Source: Chryseobacterium joostei (GTDB taxonomy: Bacteria; Bacteroidota; Bacteroidia; Flavobacteriales; Weeksellaceae). From it: a stretch of DNA of 64,000 nucleotides. The notes under the pieces were generated by a model that saw only the letters and a program-made list of their open reading frames with translations, was not told where the DNA came from and made no database searches. The position numbers and the translations under genes were made by a program. The stretch spans positions 1,364,001-1,428,000 of the forward strand of contig NZ_CP033926.1 in assembly GCF_003815775.1 (NCBI RefSeq), given 5' to 3'. Position 1 is the stretch's first letter, and the number at the start of each line of letters is the position of its first letter. Positions 1-9,591 of the stretch are shown piece after piece.

Positions 1-1
1 C

Positions 2-2026
2 ATCCTTGCTTGTTCTACCAACAATCAAGCTGTCACAAATATAATTGATAGTTTTTCCCGCTCTAATACAAGAGAAGGAGAATTACAAGGCAGATGGCTT
101 CCTGATGTTGATGGTTATGCTACTTATTTACCTTCTACTCTTAAAAGTGAAGAAGAGCTAAAAGGAACAAATTATAAAAAATTGAGTGGAAGCGGCATCT
201 TTGGAAAAATTGAAAATCAAGAATATCTTAGCAGAGCTAAGGAATATTTTCTAGAAAAAAGTAAAACTTATTTTAATAAACCTGTTCTTACTCTTATCAA
301 TACAGCACATAGCCTTCGAAACGAGATTATTCTTATTGAAGAAATCTTAAAAAAAGCAAGTGCATTATGGAAAGATTATTTGAAATCTGAAAAAGAATTT
401 ACATCTGAATATTTATCTTCATCATCAGATCGCTATTATAAAGAGGGTATTTTAAATGAGTCTGTATTAATAACCGACATTCAGAATTTAATTTTAATTG
501 AGCGACAAATAATTTCTTATTTTAAAGAAGAACCTTTTTTCAGAAAAATATTTTGTTTTTTGGGGTTTAAGTCAGCTTTAAAAAACAGAGCGAGTGAAGT
601 TAAAATCATTCTTAGAGATTCTTTGATTGTAATTACTAATGATTTTGTTTTTAAAAAAGCAGAGATTCTGCATAAAATTGATTTTAAAATAAGCCTTGCT
701 AAAAAAATAGTCGATGTCATAGAAAGATGGAAAGCTTGGAAAAAAGATAATCAAATAAATGGTAACCCACCATCTTCAGAAGAAGAATACTGGGATTTTG
801 AGTTAACAAAGATTAGTGAGAAAATTCCAGCTAATTGTTTCTATGATGAATTGGATATATCACTGCGACATAAGGCATTTCAGTTGGCCTTACATTACTG
901 GGAAGCCCGATATCTTATAGAACTAGAAAGCAGTCTCTATGAATCTAATTTTGATGGAAAAGGAGAAGACCCGATGATGATGAGATGGCAGAGACACGCG
1001 ATGCTTACTCCATGTTTTGTAAGTACGTTCTTTATGGCTCCGAAATTCTTTAGCTTTTATAAATTCTTTAAAAAAGCTGAAGATGGTAAGAACTTATATG
1101 ATACTCCCCCACTTTTAGATTTTATTGATCTGCTTATTGTTGACGAAGCCGGACAGGTTTCACCTGAAGTAGGAATTGCAACTTTTGCGTTGGCAAAACA
1201 AGCTGTTGTTGTGGGAGATGTTAAGCAAATCGAGCCTGTTTGGAATATTACAAATAAAATTGATATCGGAAATCTTAAAAAATGTCAGATTATTAAAGAT
1301 TATAATGATACTATCTATGAAAAGGAATTTGACCAAAAAGGGTTTCTTTCCTCTACAGGAAGTATTATGAAAATGGCTCAGAATGCTTCTGGATTTAAAG
1401 AGAAAGAACTTCATGAAAAGGGAGTTCTACTTACTGAGCACAGAAGATGTTATGATGAAATTATTAATTACTGTAATGTTTTAGCTTATGATGGTCAGTT
1501 GGTTCCACTAAGAGGAAAAGCTACATCAGATCTTCTTTTTGATCCAATGTACTGTATACATGTTGAAGGGCAATCGACAAAAAATAATAATGGAAGCAGA
1601 TTCAATCAAAATGAGGCAAAGGAAATTGTTGAATGGTTAACAAAAAACAGAATTTCGATTGAGAAAAAATATGGACAGATAGAAAAGGCTGTTGGAATTA
1701 TTACCCCGTTCACGGGACAAAAACACCTTTTAAAAAATACATTAAAAAATGCAGGATTTAAAGTTGATGATCTTAAAATAGGAACTGTTCATGCACTTCA
1801 GGGTGCAGAACGAGCTATCGTTTTATTTTCAATGGTATATGGTGATGAAGATAAAGGCACATTATTTTTCGACAGGGATAACAAACCTAATATGCTAAAT
1901 GTGGCAGTATCCAGAGCAAAAGATAATTTCATTGTTTTCGCCAATACCAAGATTCTTAATAAAAATGCAAAAACACCTTCCGGAGTGCTGGCCAATTTTT
2001 TACAATATGAAATTACCAAAAGCTAA
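2..2026 (+). CDS. Superfamily 1 (UPF1/DNA2-like) helicase, 5' end outside the window
   Basis: The C-terminal part of an SF1 DNA/RNA helicase. The reading frame is open from base 2, so the start and Walker A motif lie upstream. Visible motifs in order: STNQAVTNI (motif Ia) near the left edge, DEAGQVSPE (motif II), VVVGDVKQIEPVW (motif III), GIITPFTGQ (motif IV region), GTVHALQGAE (motif V) and NVAVSRAKDNF (motif VI). This layout is that of COG1112/UPF1-type helicases. A long insertion of about 280 residues, rich in Lys, Glu and Phe, separates motifs Ia and II. It starts a plus-strand cassette with an HTH-like protein, a nuclease-like protein and another HTH-like protein; such helicases are common in defence islands. 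The family call is firm, the biological role is inferred. Confidence 0.85.
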   Translation: MLACSTNNQAVTNIIDSFSRSNTREGELQGRWLPDVDGYATYLPSTLKSEEELKGTNYKKLSGSGIFGKIENQEYLSRAKEYFLEKSKTYFNKPVLTLINTAHSLRNEIILIEEILKKASALWKDYLKSEKEFTSEYLSSSSDRYYKEGILNESVLITDIQNLILIERQIISYFKEEPFFRKIFCFLGFKSALKNRASEVKIILRDSLIVITNDFVFKKAEILHKIDFKISLAKKIVDVIERWKAWKKDNQINGNPPSSEEEYWDFELTKISEKIPANCFYDELDISLRHKAFQLALHYWEARYLIELESSLYESNFDGKGEDPMMMRWQRHAMLTPCFVSTFFMAPKFFSFYKFFKKAEDGKNLYDTPPLLDFIDLLIVDEAGQVSPEVGIATFALAKQAVVVGDVKQIEPVWNITNKIDIGNLKKCQIIKDYNDTIYEKEFDQKGFLSSTGSIMKMAQNASGFKEKELHEKGVLLTEHRRCYDEIINYCNVLAYDGQLVPLRGKATSDLLFDPMYCIHVEGQSTKNNNGSRFNQNEAKEIVEWLTKNRISIEKKYGQIEKAVGIITPFTGQKHLLKNTLKNAGFKVDDLKIGTVHALQGAERAIVLFSMVYGDEDKGTLFFDRDNKPNMLNVAVSRAKDNFIVFANTKILNKNAKTPSGVLANFLQYEITKS

Positions 2027-2061
2027 TACAATAATTACAACGCTACAATAACTTAAAAAAT

Positions 2062-2721
2062 ATGAACTCAGAACCTCTTACTCCTAAACAAATTAAAACC
2101 AGATGGACAGATATTAAGAGACAAATTAATGCCAGACAATTATTAGCTTATAGAGTATCTATCCCAGTCGAAAAATGGGATGAATATATGCACTCAACTC
2201 CGTCTGAAGATGAGATTAACAGGATATATGAGGCCATACAACAAGATAGAATAAATAAAACGGTAAGAGTTAAGGAAGCTTTATCAAAAATTGTAGGATA
2301 CAGAGAATCTGTTGTGTATAGCAAAAAAATAGGGATTTCAGATAGTTATATCCGTGAAATACTTGAAGGAAAAAAAGAGAAAGCAGGTTATGAAATAATC
2401 GATAAAATAGAGCTGTTTTTAAATACAATTTTACCGGATTTTGAAATGTCTATAGAAAATACATTGACCTTAAAAAGTTTCACGCAAGATTATACCACTA
2501 CTATTACAAATGATATCAATAAAGTTGTTGAGAATCTAAAAGATTATCGTTTTAATCTTGCACAAATGATTACAAAAAGAGAAACTTCAACAGATTGGAA
2601 GGGTGATAAAATTTCGGTCACAAGATCAATTGAATATTCTATAGAGAGACTTGCGGAAATCAAGGAAGAAATAGATTTGTTCTGGAGTTTATATATTGAA
2701 AAACAAAACAACGTTAAATAA
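2062..2721 (+). CDS. Hypothetical protein with possible helix-turn-helix
   Basis: A 219-residue soluble protein that I do not recognise as a named family. Residues about 70-120 (KKIGISDSYIREILEGKKE followed by a hydrophobic helix) resemble an XRE-like helix-turn-helix, in the form IS..YI..I..G. The C-terminal half is predicted helical and charged. It begins 35 bases after the helicase. Its TAA stop overlaps the ATG of the next gene by one base (TAATG), which suggests translational coupling and a joint function with the nuclease-like protein. It could be a specificity subunit or a regulator of the cassette; the sequence does not decide. Confidence 0.6.
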   Translation: MNSEPLTPKQIKTRWTDIKRQINARQLLAYRVSIPVEKWDEYMHSTPSEDEINRIYEAIQQDRINKTVRVKEALSKIVGYRESVVYSKKIGISDSYIREILEGKKEKAGYEIIDKIELFLNTILPDFEMSIENTLTLKSFTQDYTTTITNDINKVVENLKDYRFNLAQMITKRETSTDWKGDKISVTRSIEYSIERLAEIKEEIDLFWSLYIEKQNNVK

Positions 2722-3998
2722 TGGCAGTTGACAGCAAAATAAAAGGAGACGAAGGAGAAAATTTTGTCAATGAGATCGCTTACAAATCATTTTTCAAGTA
2801 TTGGTGCTATCCAGGACCCAAATATGAAAATGGTGACAAAAAAGAAATCTGTGACTTACTCATTGTTTTTAATGACATATGCATTATATTTTCTGTAAAA
2901 AACTACGAATTTAAAGGAAATCACCTTCGTTATTTTAACAATACGATTGAAAAAGCTGTAAGACAATTAAATGGTGCTTACAAAACTTTATTTAAAAAAG
3001 ATAAAGTAGAGATAAAACATCCTGACAGAGATATTGAAGAGTTCCCTAAAAATCAGATTACAAAAATTTTTAAAATAATAATTAACCTTGGAGAAGGAGT
3101 TGATTTTTATGATATTACAAGAACTCAAAATCATTCAGATTTTATAACAATATTTGATAAAGAGACATTCCAAACCGTCGCTGAAGAACTAAATACAGTT
3201 CCAGATTTTATTGACTATTTGGAGAAAAGAGAGTTACTCTTTAAAAACAAAGTTGTTCAAGTCATCTCACCCGATTTACCAAAAGATTTGAATGAGAATG
3301 ACTTAAGACACCTTAATGAAAACATTGAAAATTCAATTAAGATAATTGGTACCGAGAAAGATTTACTTGCATATTTTTTCACAAATGTCCGTAGTTTTCC
3401 AAAGGCGATTACAGATAATAGTGAGAAGGATTACATGGTTATTGATATAGAAGGTGCCTGGGAAATATTCAAAAACTCACCCAATGCTATAAAAAAAGAG
3501 TTTGCAGATTCATCAAGTTATTTTGTTGATAATCTCGTAATGAATGAAATTTTATGCCGGGAGGAACCAAACATGGAGGAAATAGCAAAGGAATTACTTT
3601 CTTTAAATAGATTAAAGCGTCGAGCTGTGGGTATTAGCTTTGAAGAATTCTTCGATGATATTCGAAATGCTTCGGAAGGAATGATTAAAAGACGTTTTAC
3701 AGAACATGGTAATTTAGCTCTTGTCTTTTTTAATTTTTTTCCACAATGGGGTGAAGATTCCTTACTAAGAATGTTTGATTTAATTTTTGAAACATTTGCA
3801 TTTCATTATCAATACAAACATCAAACTTTTATACTTTTAGGAGTGAGCTCAGATCCTTACTTTACTTTTCAAATGCATAAAAATTATGGAAAATTTGATA
3901 TTGAAGATGAAGAAATAATAAAAGCAAACATTAAAGAACTTGGTTGGTTTACTGAATACCAGGAAAAGGTTAATAATGTTAATGAATTTCCTGAGTAA
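2721..3998 (+). CDS. PD-(D/E)XK nuclease-like protein
   Basis: A 425-residue protein whose first 80 residues fit a restriction-endonuclease-like fold. It has GDEGENFVNEIA (helix with the acidic residue), then EICDLLIVFND (the D of PD) and IIFSVKNYEF (the xxK strand, with Ser in place of the usual D/E). This spacing is that of PD-(D/E)XK nucleases, including Mrr/NERD-like ones; the rest of the protein is unrecognised. It overlaps the preceding gene by one base. With the helicase upstream it fits a nuclease-helicase pair such as those in defence or conjugative-element cargo. Nuclease activity is inferred, and the Ser at the second catalytic position is a caution. Confidence 0.6.
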   Translation: MAVDSKIKGDEGENFVNEIAYKSFFKYWCYPGPKYENGDKKEICDLLIVFNDICIIFSVKNYEFKGNHLRYFNNTIEKAVRQLNGAYKTLFKKDKVEIKHPDRDIEEFPKNQITKIFKIIINLGEGVDFYDITRTQNHSDFITIFDKETFQTVAEELNTVPDFIDYLEKRELLFKNKVVQVISPDLPKDLNENDLRHLNENIENSIKIIGTEKDLLAYFFTNVRSFPKAITDNSEKDYMVIDIEGAWEIFKNSPNAIKKEFADSSSYFVDNLVMNEILCREEPNMEEIAKELLSLNRLKRRAVGISFEEFFDDIRNASEGMIKRRFTEHGNLALVFFNFFPQWGEDSLLRMFDLIFETFAFHYQYKHQTFILLGVSSDPYFTFQMHKNYGKFDIEDEEIIKANIKELGWFTEYQEKVNNVNEFPE

Positions 3999-4073
3999 TG
4001 AATTATATTTAAAATACATATTTTCTTATAATGCTAAACTTCAAAAATTAATACAATCTATTTAGATACTATA

Positions 4074-5192
4074 ATGAATAATGTCGTTAAACTTACACGT
4101 ACAGAACTCTATGATAAAGTATGGGCTACACCTCTAACTACACTATCTAAAGAATTTAATTTGTCTGATAACGGACTAAGAAAAATCTGTATAAAATTTG
4201 ATATCCCATTGCCACCAATGGGATACTGGCAAAAATTACAGTTTGGAAAAAAAGTGGTACAGATACCATTACCTCAGCAAGAAAACGAGGAGGAAGTAAA
4301 AATTTATGTAGATCAAAATAAAAATGAGCCTAATCCTATAAATTCACTCAGACAGATTGTTACAGAAAAGATTAAAAAAAATTCAGCACTAATTTTAAAG
4401 GTCTCAGAACGATTAAGTAAACCTGACGAAATCACCAGTAAAGTGCAAGAAAACCTTAGCAAGAAAAAAGTTAATGATTATGCAAAGATAAAAGGAACCA
4501 TTGATACTGATGGAGGCTTACCCAATATTGTTGTTTCCCCAAAAAATGTTTCTCGCGCATTAAGAATATTAGATAATCTAATAAAGAATTTTAAAATTTT
4601 AGGATATAAAATGAACATAGATTCTGAAGGATTAAAATTCGCCGCATATGAAGATAAAATTACATTATACATTAAAGAAAAAAGCAATATTAAAGATACA
4701 ACGAATGAAAGAGGATGGAAAAGCAGAGATTTAATAGCAAATGGTATGCTAGCAGTTAAGATCGTGCAATACGGGACAACTGAATTTGCAGACACAGATA
4801 AATTACTTGTTGAAGATCAAATTGAAAAAATTTTGATAAAAGTTGAAACTGAGTTTCAAAGAATGGCTGAAAACAGAAGAAAATGGAAGATTGAAAGTGA
4901 AAAAAGAGAAGAGCTCAGGAAAATTGAAGAAGCAAAACAAAAAATGAAGGATGAAGAGCTTGCAAAATTTATTGCTTTTTATAATGATGCCCATCGATGG
5001 AAGAAGTTTATTATTCTAAAGGAGTACTTTGAATATATGAAATCCCATAATACCACAAACAAAGAATGGATTGAATGGGCTGAAAAAAAACTCGATTGGT
5101 ACGATCCCGCGAAAAATACAGAAGACGGTTTAATGGATAATGTTGATAAAAATACTTTAGAAGCTAAAGAAAAAAAGAGATGGGATTGGTAA
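4074..5192 (+). CDS. Hypothetical protein with N-terminal HTH-like domain
   Basis: A 372-residue protein. The first 60 residues (LTRTELYDKVWATPLTTL, then the block with SDNGLRK and PPMGYWQKL) match an N-terminal module seen in many uncharacterised bacterial proteins. That module has the pattern LY..VW..P...L...Y.VSD..L.K.C....IP.P..GYW and is helix-turn-helix-like. Residues about 250-300 form a Lys/Glu-rich coiled coil, followed by a short helical C-terminus. It has a 75-base gap from the nuclease-like gene and the same strand and base composition, so it probably belongs to the same cassette. No enzymatic motif was seen. Confidence 0.65.
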   Translation: MNNVVKLTRTELYDKVWATPLTTLSKEFNLSDNGLRKICIKFDIPLPPMGYWQKLQFGKKVVQIPLPQQENEEEVKIYVDQNKNEPNPINSLRQIVTEKIKKNSALILKVSERLSKPDEITSKVQENLSKKKVNDYAKIKGTIDTDGGLPNIVVSPKNVSRALRILDNLIKNFKILGYKMNIDSEGLKFAAYEDKITLYIKEKSNIKDTTNERGWKSRDLIANGMLAVKIVQYGTTEFADTDKLLVEDQIEKILIKVETEFQRMAENRRKWKIESEKREELRKIEEAKQKMKDEELAKFIAFYNDAHRWKKFIILKEYFEYMKSHNTTNKEWIEWAEKKLDWYDPAKNTEDGLMDNVDKNTLEAKEKKRWDW

Positions 5193-5243
5193 AATATGTA
5201 AAAATAAATTAATTTTTTTAACAACGTATTCCATATCTTAAAA

Positions 5244-5273
5244 GTCCATTTCCGTATATTATAGGAAATGGAC
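5244..5273. terminator. Perfect 10-bp inverted repeat between convergent genes
   Basis: GTCCATTTCC and its exact complement GGAAATGGAC are separated by a 10-base AT loop. It lies between the end of the plus-strand cassette and the end of topB on the minus strand, the usual place for a two-way terminator. There is no clear T-run, so termination is only probable. Confidence 0.5.
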
Positions 5274-5319
5274 ATATAACCTCATATTGAGCCATAATCT
5301 ATACTACAATTGTATCTAT

Positions 5320-7407
5320 TTAAATATTTTTTCTAAACTCAAATCCTGTATTGAAATCTTCTTTTAAAACTATATAAGCATCAAAATTTCTACCATTTTT
5401 ACTTTTCATGTTTTTGATTAATAATGTTTTATTTTGAGTTAATAGTAAAGTTATATCTCTAATACTTAGTTGTATTCCACATATAGTTCTAAAGAAAATC
5501 CAACTGCATTGTTCATCTGGGCATTTGACAATTTTATCTTTGATGATAAGAGTATGCTGTTGACATTTAGGGCATTTCAACTGTGGGGTGTTTTCTTGGG
5601 GAATATGGAGTGATAAAAGTTCGCTGGTGATTTCAGTTGTGTAGGTTTGGATGTCGTTCATGAATTGGTCTTTGTTGAGTTCACCTTTTTCAATTCTATC
5701 CAGTGCTATTTCCCATTCCGCAGTCATTTGAACATTGGCTATTTTTTTGTCTTTAACAAGGTTGTAAACCTGCAAGCCTTTGTCGGTCGGATGCAGAGTT
5801 TTGCTCTTTCTGATGATATAGTTTCTGCTAAGTAGGGTTTCGATAATAGAAGCTCGGGTGGCTGGGGTTCCGATGCCGATATTAGAGAGTGCTTTTTGTT
5901 CTTCTTTATTTTCAATAGATCGACCTGCATTTTCCATGGCTGATAAAAGATCCGCTTCTGTGAAAAGTTTAGGAGGTTGCGTTACTTTTTCCAATAATTC
6001 TGTTTTTGATATTTTCAGCTCATCTCCTATTTTGAATTCCGGAAGTTCAGTAAGGACTTCATTTTTATTATTGGAATTTTCATTGTCAGATAGAATTCCT
6101 TTGATGGCTCGCCAGCCTTTCTCCAAGATTATAGATCCTTTGATCTGGAATTCATAATGATGTACTTTTGCTATAATGTGACTGACTTGTTTTGTACAGG
6201 CATGGGATAGAGATTCCAACAAACGATAAGCAATCATCTCATAAATGGCTTTTTCGGTAGCGCTAATTGCGGATGGAACTTTCGTAGTGATGAGTAAACC
6301 GTGATGATCCGTTACTTTTACATCATTAACAATTCTCTTGTTGAAATTTCCGAACTTTAAAGTAGATATGGCTGATTTAAATTGATCGTTTGTATTAAGG
6401 ATTCTGACCAGTTCAGGAATCTCTGCCCATAAATCTTCAGGAATATACTTGCTGCCGGTTCTGGGATAGGTAATGAATTTCTTTTCATATAAGCTTTGGG
6501 CAATCTGTAAAACCTCATCTGCAGAAAGTCCTAATTTTCGGTTGGCTTCTTTCTGTAATTCTGTGAGATCGAAAAGTAAGGGAGATTGTTCCTGTACTGT
6601 TGTAATGGATACATCTTCTACAACAGCTCTTCCCTCCCGTTCTATGGATTTTTGGATTTGTTCTGCCTGCTTCTTTTCTTCCCACTGCAATAATGAAAGA
6701 CTGGTAAAGTCTGTATATTCTTTTCTGTGACTCAGCAGGATTTGAAAGTACTTTTGCTTGGTAAAGTTTTGATGCTGAAGAAACCGTTGGCAGATTAAAG
6801 CAAGGGTTGGTGTTTGCACTCTGCCCAATGAATAAACATCTTGATTTCCTGCGATGGTTAATGCCTGGGTGGCATTGATTCCCACCAGCCAGTCTGCTTC
6901 GCTTCTGGCTTTAGCAGCTTGATATAAACCGTCAAAGGTATCACCTGGTCGAAGATTCTTAAAACCTTCCTGTATTGCCTTTTCGGTAAGGGAACTGATC
7001 CATAGTCTTTCGAAGGGTTTGTTGCATTGTAGGTAGTGATAGATATAGCGGAAGATCAACTCCCCTTCCCTTCCTGCATCTGTGGCGACAATAATACTGC
7101 TGCATTGACTGATGACTTGCTTTATTGCATTGAGTTGTTTTAAAGCCGAAGGATCGGGCTCATAGCCGTTTGCTTTCTTTAGTTTTTTGGGAGTTAGAAT
7201 AAAAGGGTTCGGAAAGATAGGCAAAGAGGCTTTATTAAAGCCTCTTATACCATAATCCTCTGGCATTCCTAATGCGATCAGATGTCCTAATGCCCAGGTT
7301 ACACAATATCCGTTACCGGATAAATAACCATCATTCTTTTCATGGGTTCCTAACAATTGTGCGATTTCTCTTGCTACACTCGGTTTTTCTGCGATGATTG
7401 CTTTCAT
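5320..7407 (-). CDS. topB: DNA topoisomerase III (type IA)
   Basis: Type IA topoisomerase, 695 residues. The Toprim domain is at the N-terminus (MKAIIAEKPSVAREIA; the acidic cluster in VATDAGREGELIFRY). The active-site tyrosine is in KFITYPRTGSKYIPE. The C-terminus has a four-cysteine zinc-ribbon pattern (CPKCQQHT, then KCPDEQC). It relaxes negatively supercoiled DNA by cutting and rejoining one strand. In Bacteroidota, plasmid- and ICE-borne topB copies typically sit next to a DUF3945 gene and an excisionase-like HTH gene, as here, so this is probably the mobile-element copy rather than the housekeeping enzyme. The start MKAIIAEKPSV is the canonical N-terminus. Confidence 0.93.
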   Translation of the reverse strand: MKAIIAEKPSVAREIAQLLGTHEKNDGYLSGNGYCVTWALGHLIALGMPEDYGIRGFNKASLPIFPNPFILTPKKLKKANGYEPDPSALKQLNAIKQVISQCSSIIVATDAGREGELIFRYIYHYLQCNKPFERLWISSLTEKAIQEGFKNLRPGDTFDGLYQAAKARSEADWLVGINATQALTIAGNQDVYSLGRVQTPTLALICQRFLQHQNFTKQKYFQILLSHRKEYTDFTSLSLLQWEEKKQAEQIQKSIEREGRAVVEDVSITTVQEQSPLLFDLTELQKEANRKLGLSADEVLQIAQSLYEKKFITYPRTGSKYIPEDLWAEIPELVRILNTNDQFKSAISTLKFGNFNKRIVNDVKVTDHHGLLITTKVPSAISATEKAIYEMIAYRLLESLSHACTKQVSHIIAKVHHYEFQIKGSIILEKGWRAIKGILSDNENSNNKNEVLTELPEFKIGDELKISKTELLEKVTQPPKLFTEADLLSAMENAGRSIENKEEQKALSNIGIGTPATRASIIETLLSRNYIIRKSKTLHPTDKGLQVYNLVKDKKIANVQMTAEWEIALDRIEKGELNKDQFMNDIQTYTTEITSELLSLHIPQENTPQLKCPKCQQHTLIIKDKIVKCPDEQCSWIFFRTICGIQLSIRDITLLLTQNKTLLIKNMKSKNGRNFDAYIVLKEDFNTGFEFRKNI

Positions 7408-7427
7408 ATGATGGTTTTAAATGTTGA

Positions 7428-8882
7428 TTATAGTTTTTGTCTTCTTGGTTTTCTAACCTTTTTTTGCTGATCCTCCTGCTGTTTATTGGCAGGGTGCTGC
7501 TGTTTTGATTCTAAAGGCTCATTTACATTTTTAGTAGCTTCATTGGTTTTACCATGGGTGTTAACCGCAGTTTGGGTCTTATGATCTTCTGTAGGTTTTG
7601 CTTCTTCTTTAAGTTTATTAGGATGATTGAAGGAGAAATCGGTTTTAAAGGTTTCTTTATTGAAGGTAATATAGCCTTGATAGGCTTTACCTTTAGTATC
7701 GGTAAGGCCATCAACGTACACGGTTTGCCCGGCTTTGAACTTTTCATATTGTGAATCGTCCAGCTCTTTTCCTCTGAATACTTTGGGGGCTTCTTTATCC
7801 ATAGGTTGAGTTTGCTGTTGGTTATGATTGTGCTGTTGACTTTGTTGTTGATTCTGATTATTGCTGAACAAAAATTCCACATATCGCTTATCCGCATTGA
7901 ACTGTACAGTGGCATCGAAAAGTTCACCTTTTTTAGAGTTCATGCCTTCAAGATACAATGGACCTCCTTCCAGTAGGGTTTGTTTCTGATGTTCATCAAG
8001 CCTAATTCCTTTGATTTCATCAGGAATTTTCATGTATTCTGCCCGATAGGCAACCAATTCATTGGTTAAACGGTCACGGCTGATCACTGATGGAATGATT
8101 TCATCAGTTTTAGGATTGACAAGATCTACTACCCGACCCATATTCCCGCTTTCTTTCAGGTTCTTCTTGTCTTCATCCGTGAACTGGTGACCTAAAAATT
8201 TATTATTGAGGCTGGGCTCCTTTCGGATACCATGCAGATGAACGGCAACCTGCCCTGTATCTCCTGTCTGAAGGGATAATCGAACATCCATCTTACTGAC
8301 CGCTGTTCCTAAATTAATGGTGATGGGAATTAATGTATTGGTTTTAAAGCCTCTGAGTAATGAATCCATGGCATTCATTTTTTCAAGCTTCTCCTGATTA
8401 AGTCCGAACTTTTCCATCGTTTTCCAGTCGATCTGTTCAGGCTGAAAACGATATTCCTGATTGTCTGTGTTGTTGTCCATTGTATTTTGATTTTTTGGAT
8501 TGTTATTGTGTTGAGGTAAAACTTCGTAGCCTTTCAGCTTTTCTTTTTCTTCAGGAGATGCCTGATCGACATATTTTTGAAGATCCTGGGCGGTATTAAC
8601 TGCATCGTATTCTGAAACTTTGAAAAAGTTGAAATGCGTGGGATTTTTAAGCTGCCGGTAAAAGTTGGAAAAGAAGTTGGAGAATATATCGCCGTGTTTA
8701 TCTACTCTGATCAGCTGCTCATTATCCTTTTTTTCTTGTGGAGTAACCTTTTGCAGATTCCCATCTTGATCAATTCCTTTGACCATTTCAACCTGGTTAG
8801 TATGAATGTTCAGGACAAGGAGTGTGTCTGTTACCGGTTTGAGTTCATTGGGTTCCTGAGGGTTTATCAATTCATTTTCCAT
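7428..8882 (-). CDS. DUF3945/DUF4099-type conjugative-element protein
   Basis: A 484-residue soluble protein, rich in Gln, Asn and Lys at its C-terminus. Two related repeats are visible, each with a KGIRLDEHQKQTLLEGGPLYL-like or FRGKELDDSQYEKFKAGQTVYV-like segment followed by a strand ending in RYVEFLF or FKTDFSF. This is the DUF3945 arrangement found in Bacteroidota conjugative transposons. The N-terminal region (LVLNIHTNQVEMVKGID) fits DUF4099. The function is unknown; the family usually neighbours topoisomerase III, as here with 20 bases between them. A low-complexity Gln/His stretch lies before the second repeat. Confidence 0.8.
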   Translation of the reverse strand: MENELINPQEPNELKPVTDTLLVLNIHTNQVEMVKGIDQDGNLQKVTPQEKKDNEQLIRVDKHGDIFSNFFSNFYRQLKNPTHFNFFKVSEYDAVNTAQDLQKYVDQASPEEKEKLKGYEVLPQHNNNPKNQNTMDNNTDNQEYRFQPEQIDWKTMEKFGLNQEKLEKMNAMDSLLRGFKTNTLIPITINLGTAVSKMDVRLSLQTGDTGQVAVHLHGIRKEPSLNNKFLGHQFTDEDKKNLKESGNMGRVVDLVNPKTDEIIPSVISRDRLTNELVAYRAEYMKIPDEIKGIRLDEHQKQTLLEGGPLYLEGMNSKKGELFDATVQFNADKRYVEFLFSNNQNQQQSQQHNHNQQQTQPMDKEAPKVFRGKELDDSQYEKFKAGQTVYVDGLTDTKGKAYQGYITFNKETFKTDFSFNHPNKLKEEAKPTEDHKTQTAVNTHGKTNEATKNVNEPLESKQQHPANKQQEDQQKKVRKPRRQKL

Positions 8883-8980
8883 TGTATTTCATTTAATGGA
8901 ACCAAGATATAGGCTCAATTAAGAGAATCCTAAAGGTTGGAATGGTGGTGAATGATTTGGCTGTGGATGTCTTGTTATTA

Positions 8981-9262
8981 TCAAGAGTTTAAACATTCTC
9001 TGATCAATTGATGGACATCAGAAAGCTTATAGTACAGCTTTCCGCTAATGGTATAATAAGGCAGCTTTTTATCAGTCCGGTACCGCTGTAATGATCGGGA
9101 ACTTATTTTTAAAAGCTGTAAAACATCCTGGTTATCCAGAAGCTGCTCTCCGTCCACTTCTATAAATCTGGATTGGTTCTTAAGCATTTGCTCTTTCAGT
9201 AGGTCAAATCTTTCCATAATTCTCTCCATCCAGGCTATAAATTCTGTTCTTTCAATATTCAT
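8981..9262 (-). CDS. Excisionase-like helix-turn-helix protein
   Basis: A small DNA-binding protein of about 93 residues. The core LLDNQDVLQLLKISSRSLQR then YRTDKKLPYYTISGKLYY is a MerR/excisionase-type winged HTH (HTH_17). I prefer the start MNIERTEF at 9262 over the longer frame from 9304, because the upstream residues look like untranslated leader. Such proteins are encoded near topB in Bacteroidota integrative elements and act in excision or in regulating transfer genes. No integrase is present in the window. Confidence 0.75.
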   Translation of the reverse strand: MNIERTEFIAWMERIMERFDLLKEQMLKNQSRFIEVDGEQLLDNQDVLQLLKISSRSLQRYRTDKKLPYYTISGKLYYKLSDVHQLIRECLNS

Positions 9263-9591
9263 AATTGTGATTTTTATGATTGTTGGTGATGTAAAATTGG
9301 GCAACAGAAATCATATAAAATCACTAGTTTTTCGTAGTAACGAAAAGATTTTTACTGATTTTTTTAAATTGGTTTTAAGAATAATCGATATGTTGATCCA
9401 CGAGATAATAATGGAAGAAATAAAATTATTTTAATTGAAAATTCAATTCTAAGTATCTGTTCAGATATTTTTTATTTTGAAACAAAAGCCATAATTTTAT
9501 TAATGATTTAAATACATCAGCTCATATAGGGAATCTATCTGTTTTATGTATTGAAGTAATTTTATTGTTCTCTTATTAATCTCCATCATTA
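9263..9591. other. Intergenic boundary between mobile and chromosomal blocks
   Basis: About 330 bases without a supported gene. It separates the divergent excisionase-like gene from the CDF transporter. It holds one palindrome at 9329-9346 (TTTTCGT, loop AGTA, ACGAAAA), about 65 bases before the HTH gene, which could be an operator. No convincing attachment-site repeat was found by eye. Confidence 0.5.
9329..9346. promoter_or_regulatory. Palindrome upstream of the excisionase-like gene
   Basis: A 7-bp inverted repeat (TTTTCGT/ACGAAAA) with a 4-base centre lies upstream of the HTH gene on the minus strand. Its position suits an operator or a recombination-directionality site, but no second copy was found to support either. 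Confidence 0.3.

Noticed and set aside
7523..7927. 134-residue minus-strand frame inside the DUF3945 gene
   Set aside because: Shadow frame of the DUF3945 repeat; Lys/Ser/Pro-rich without family match.
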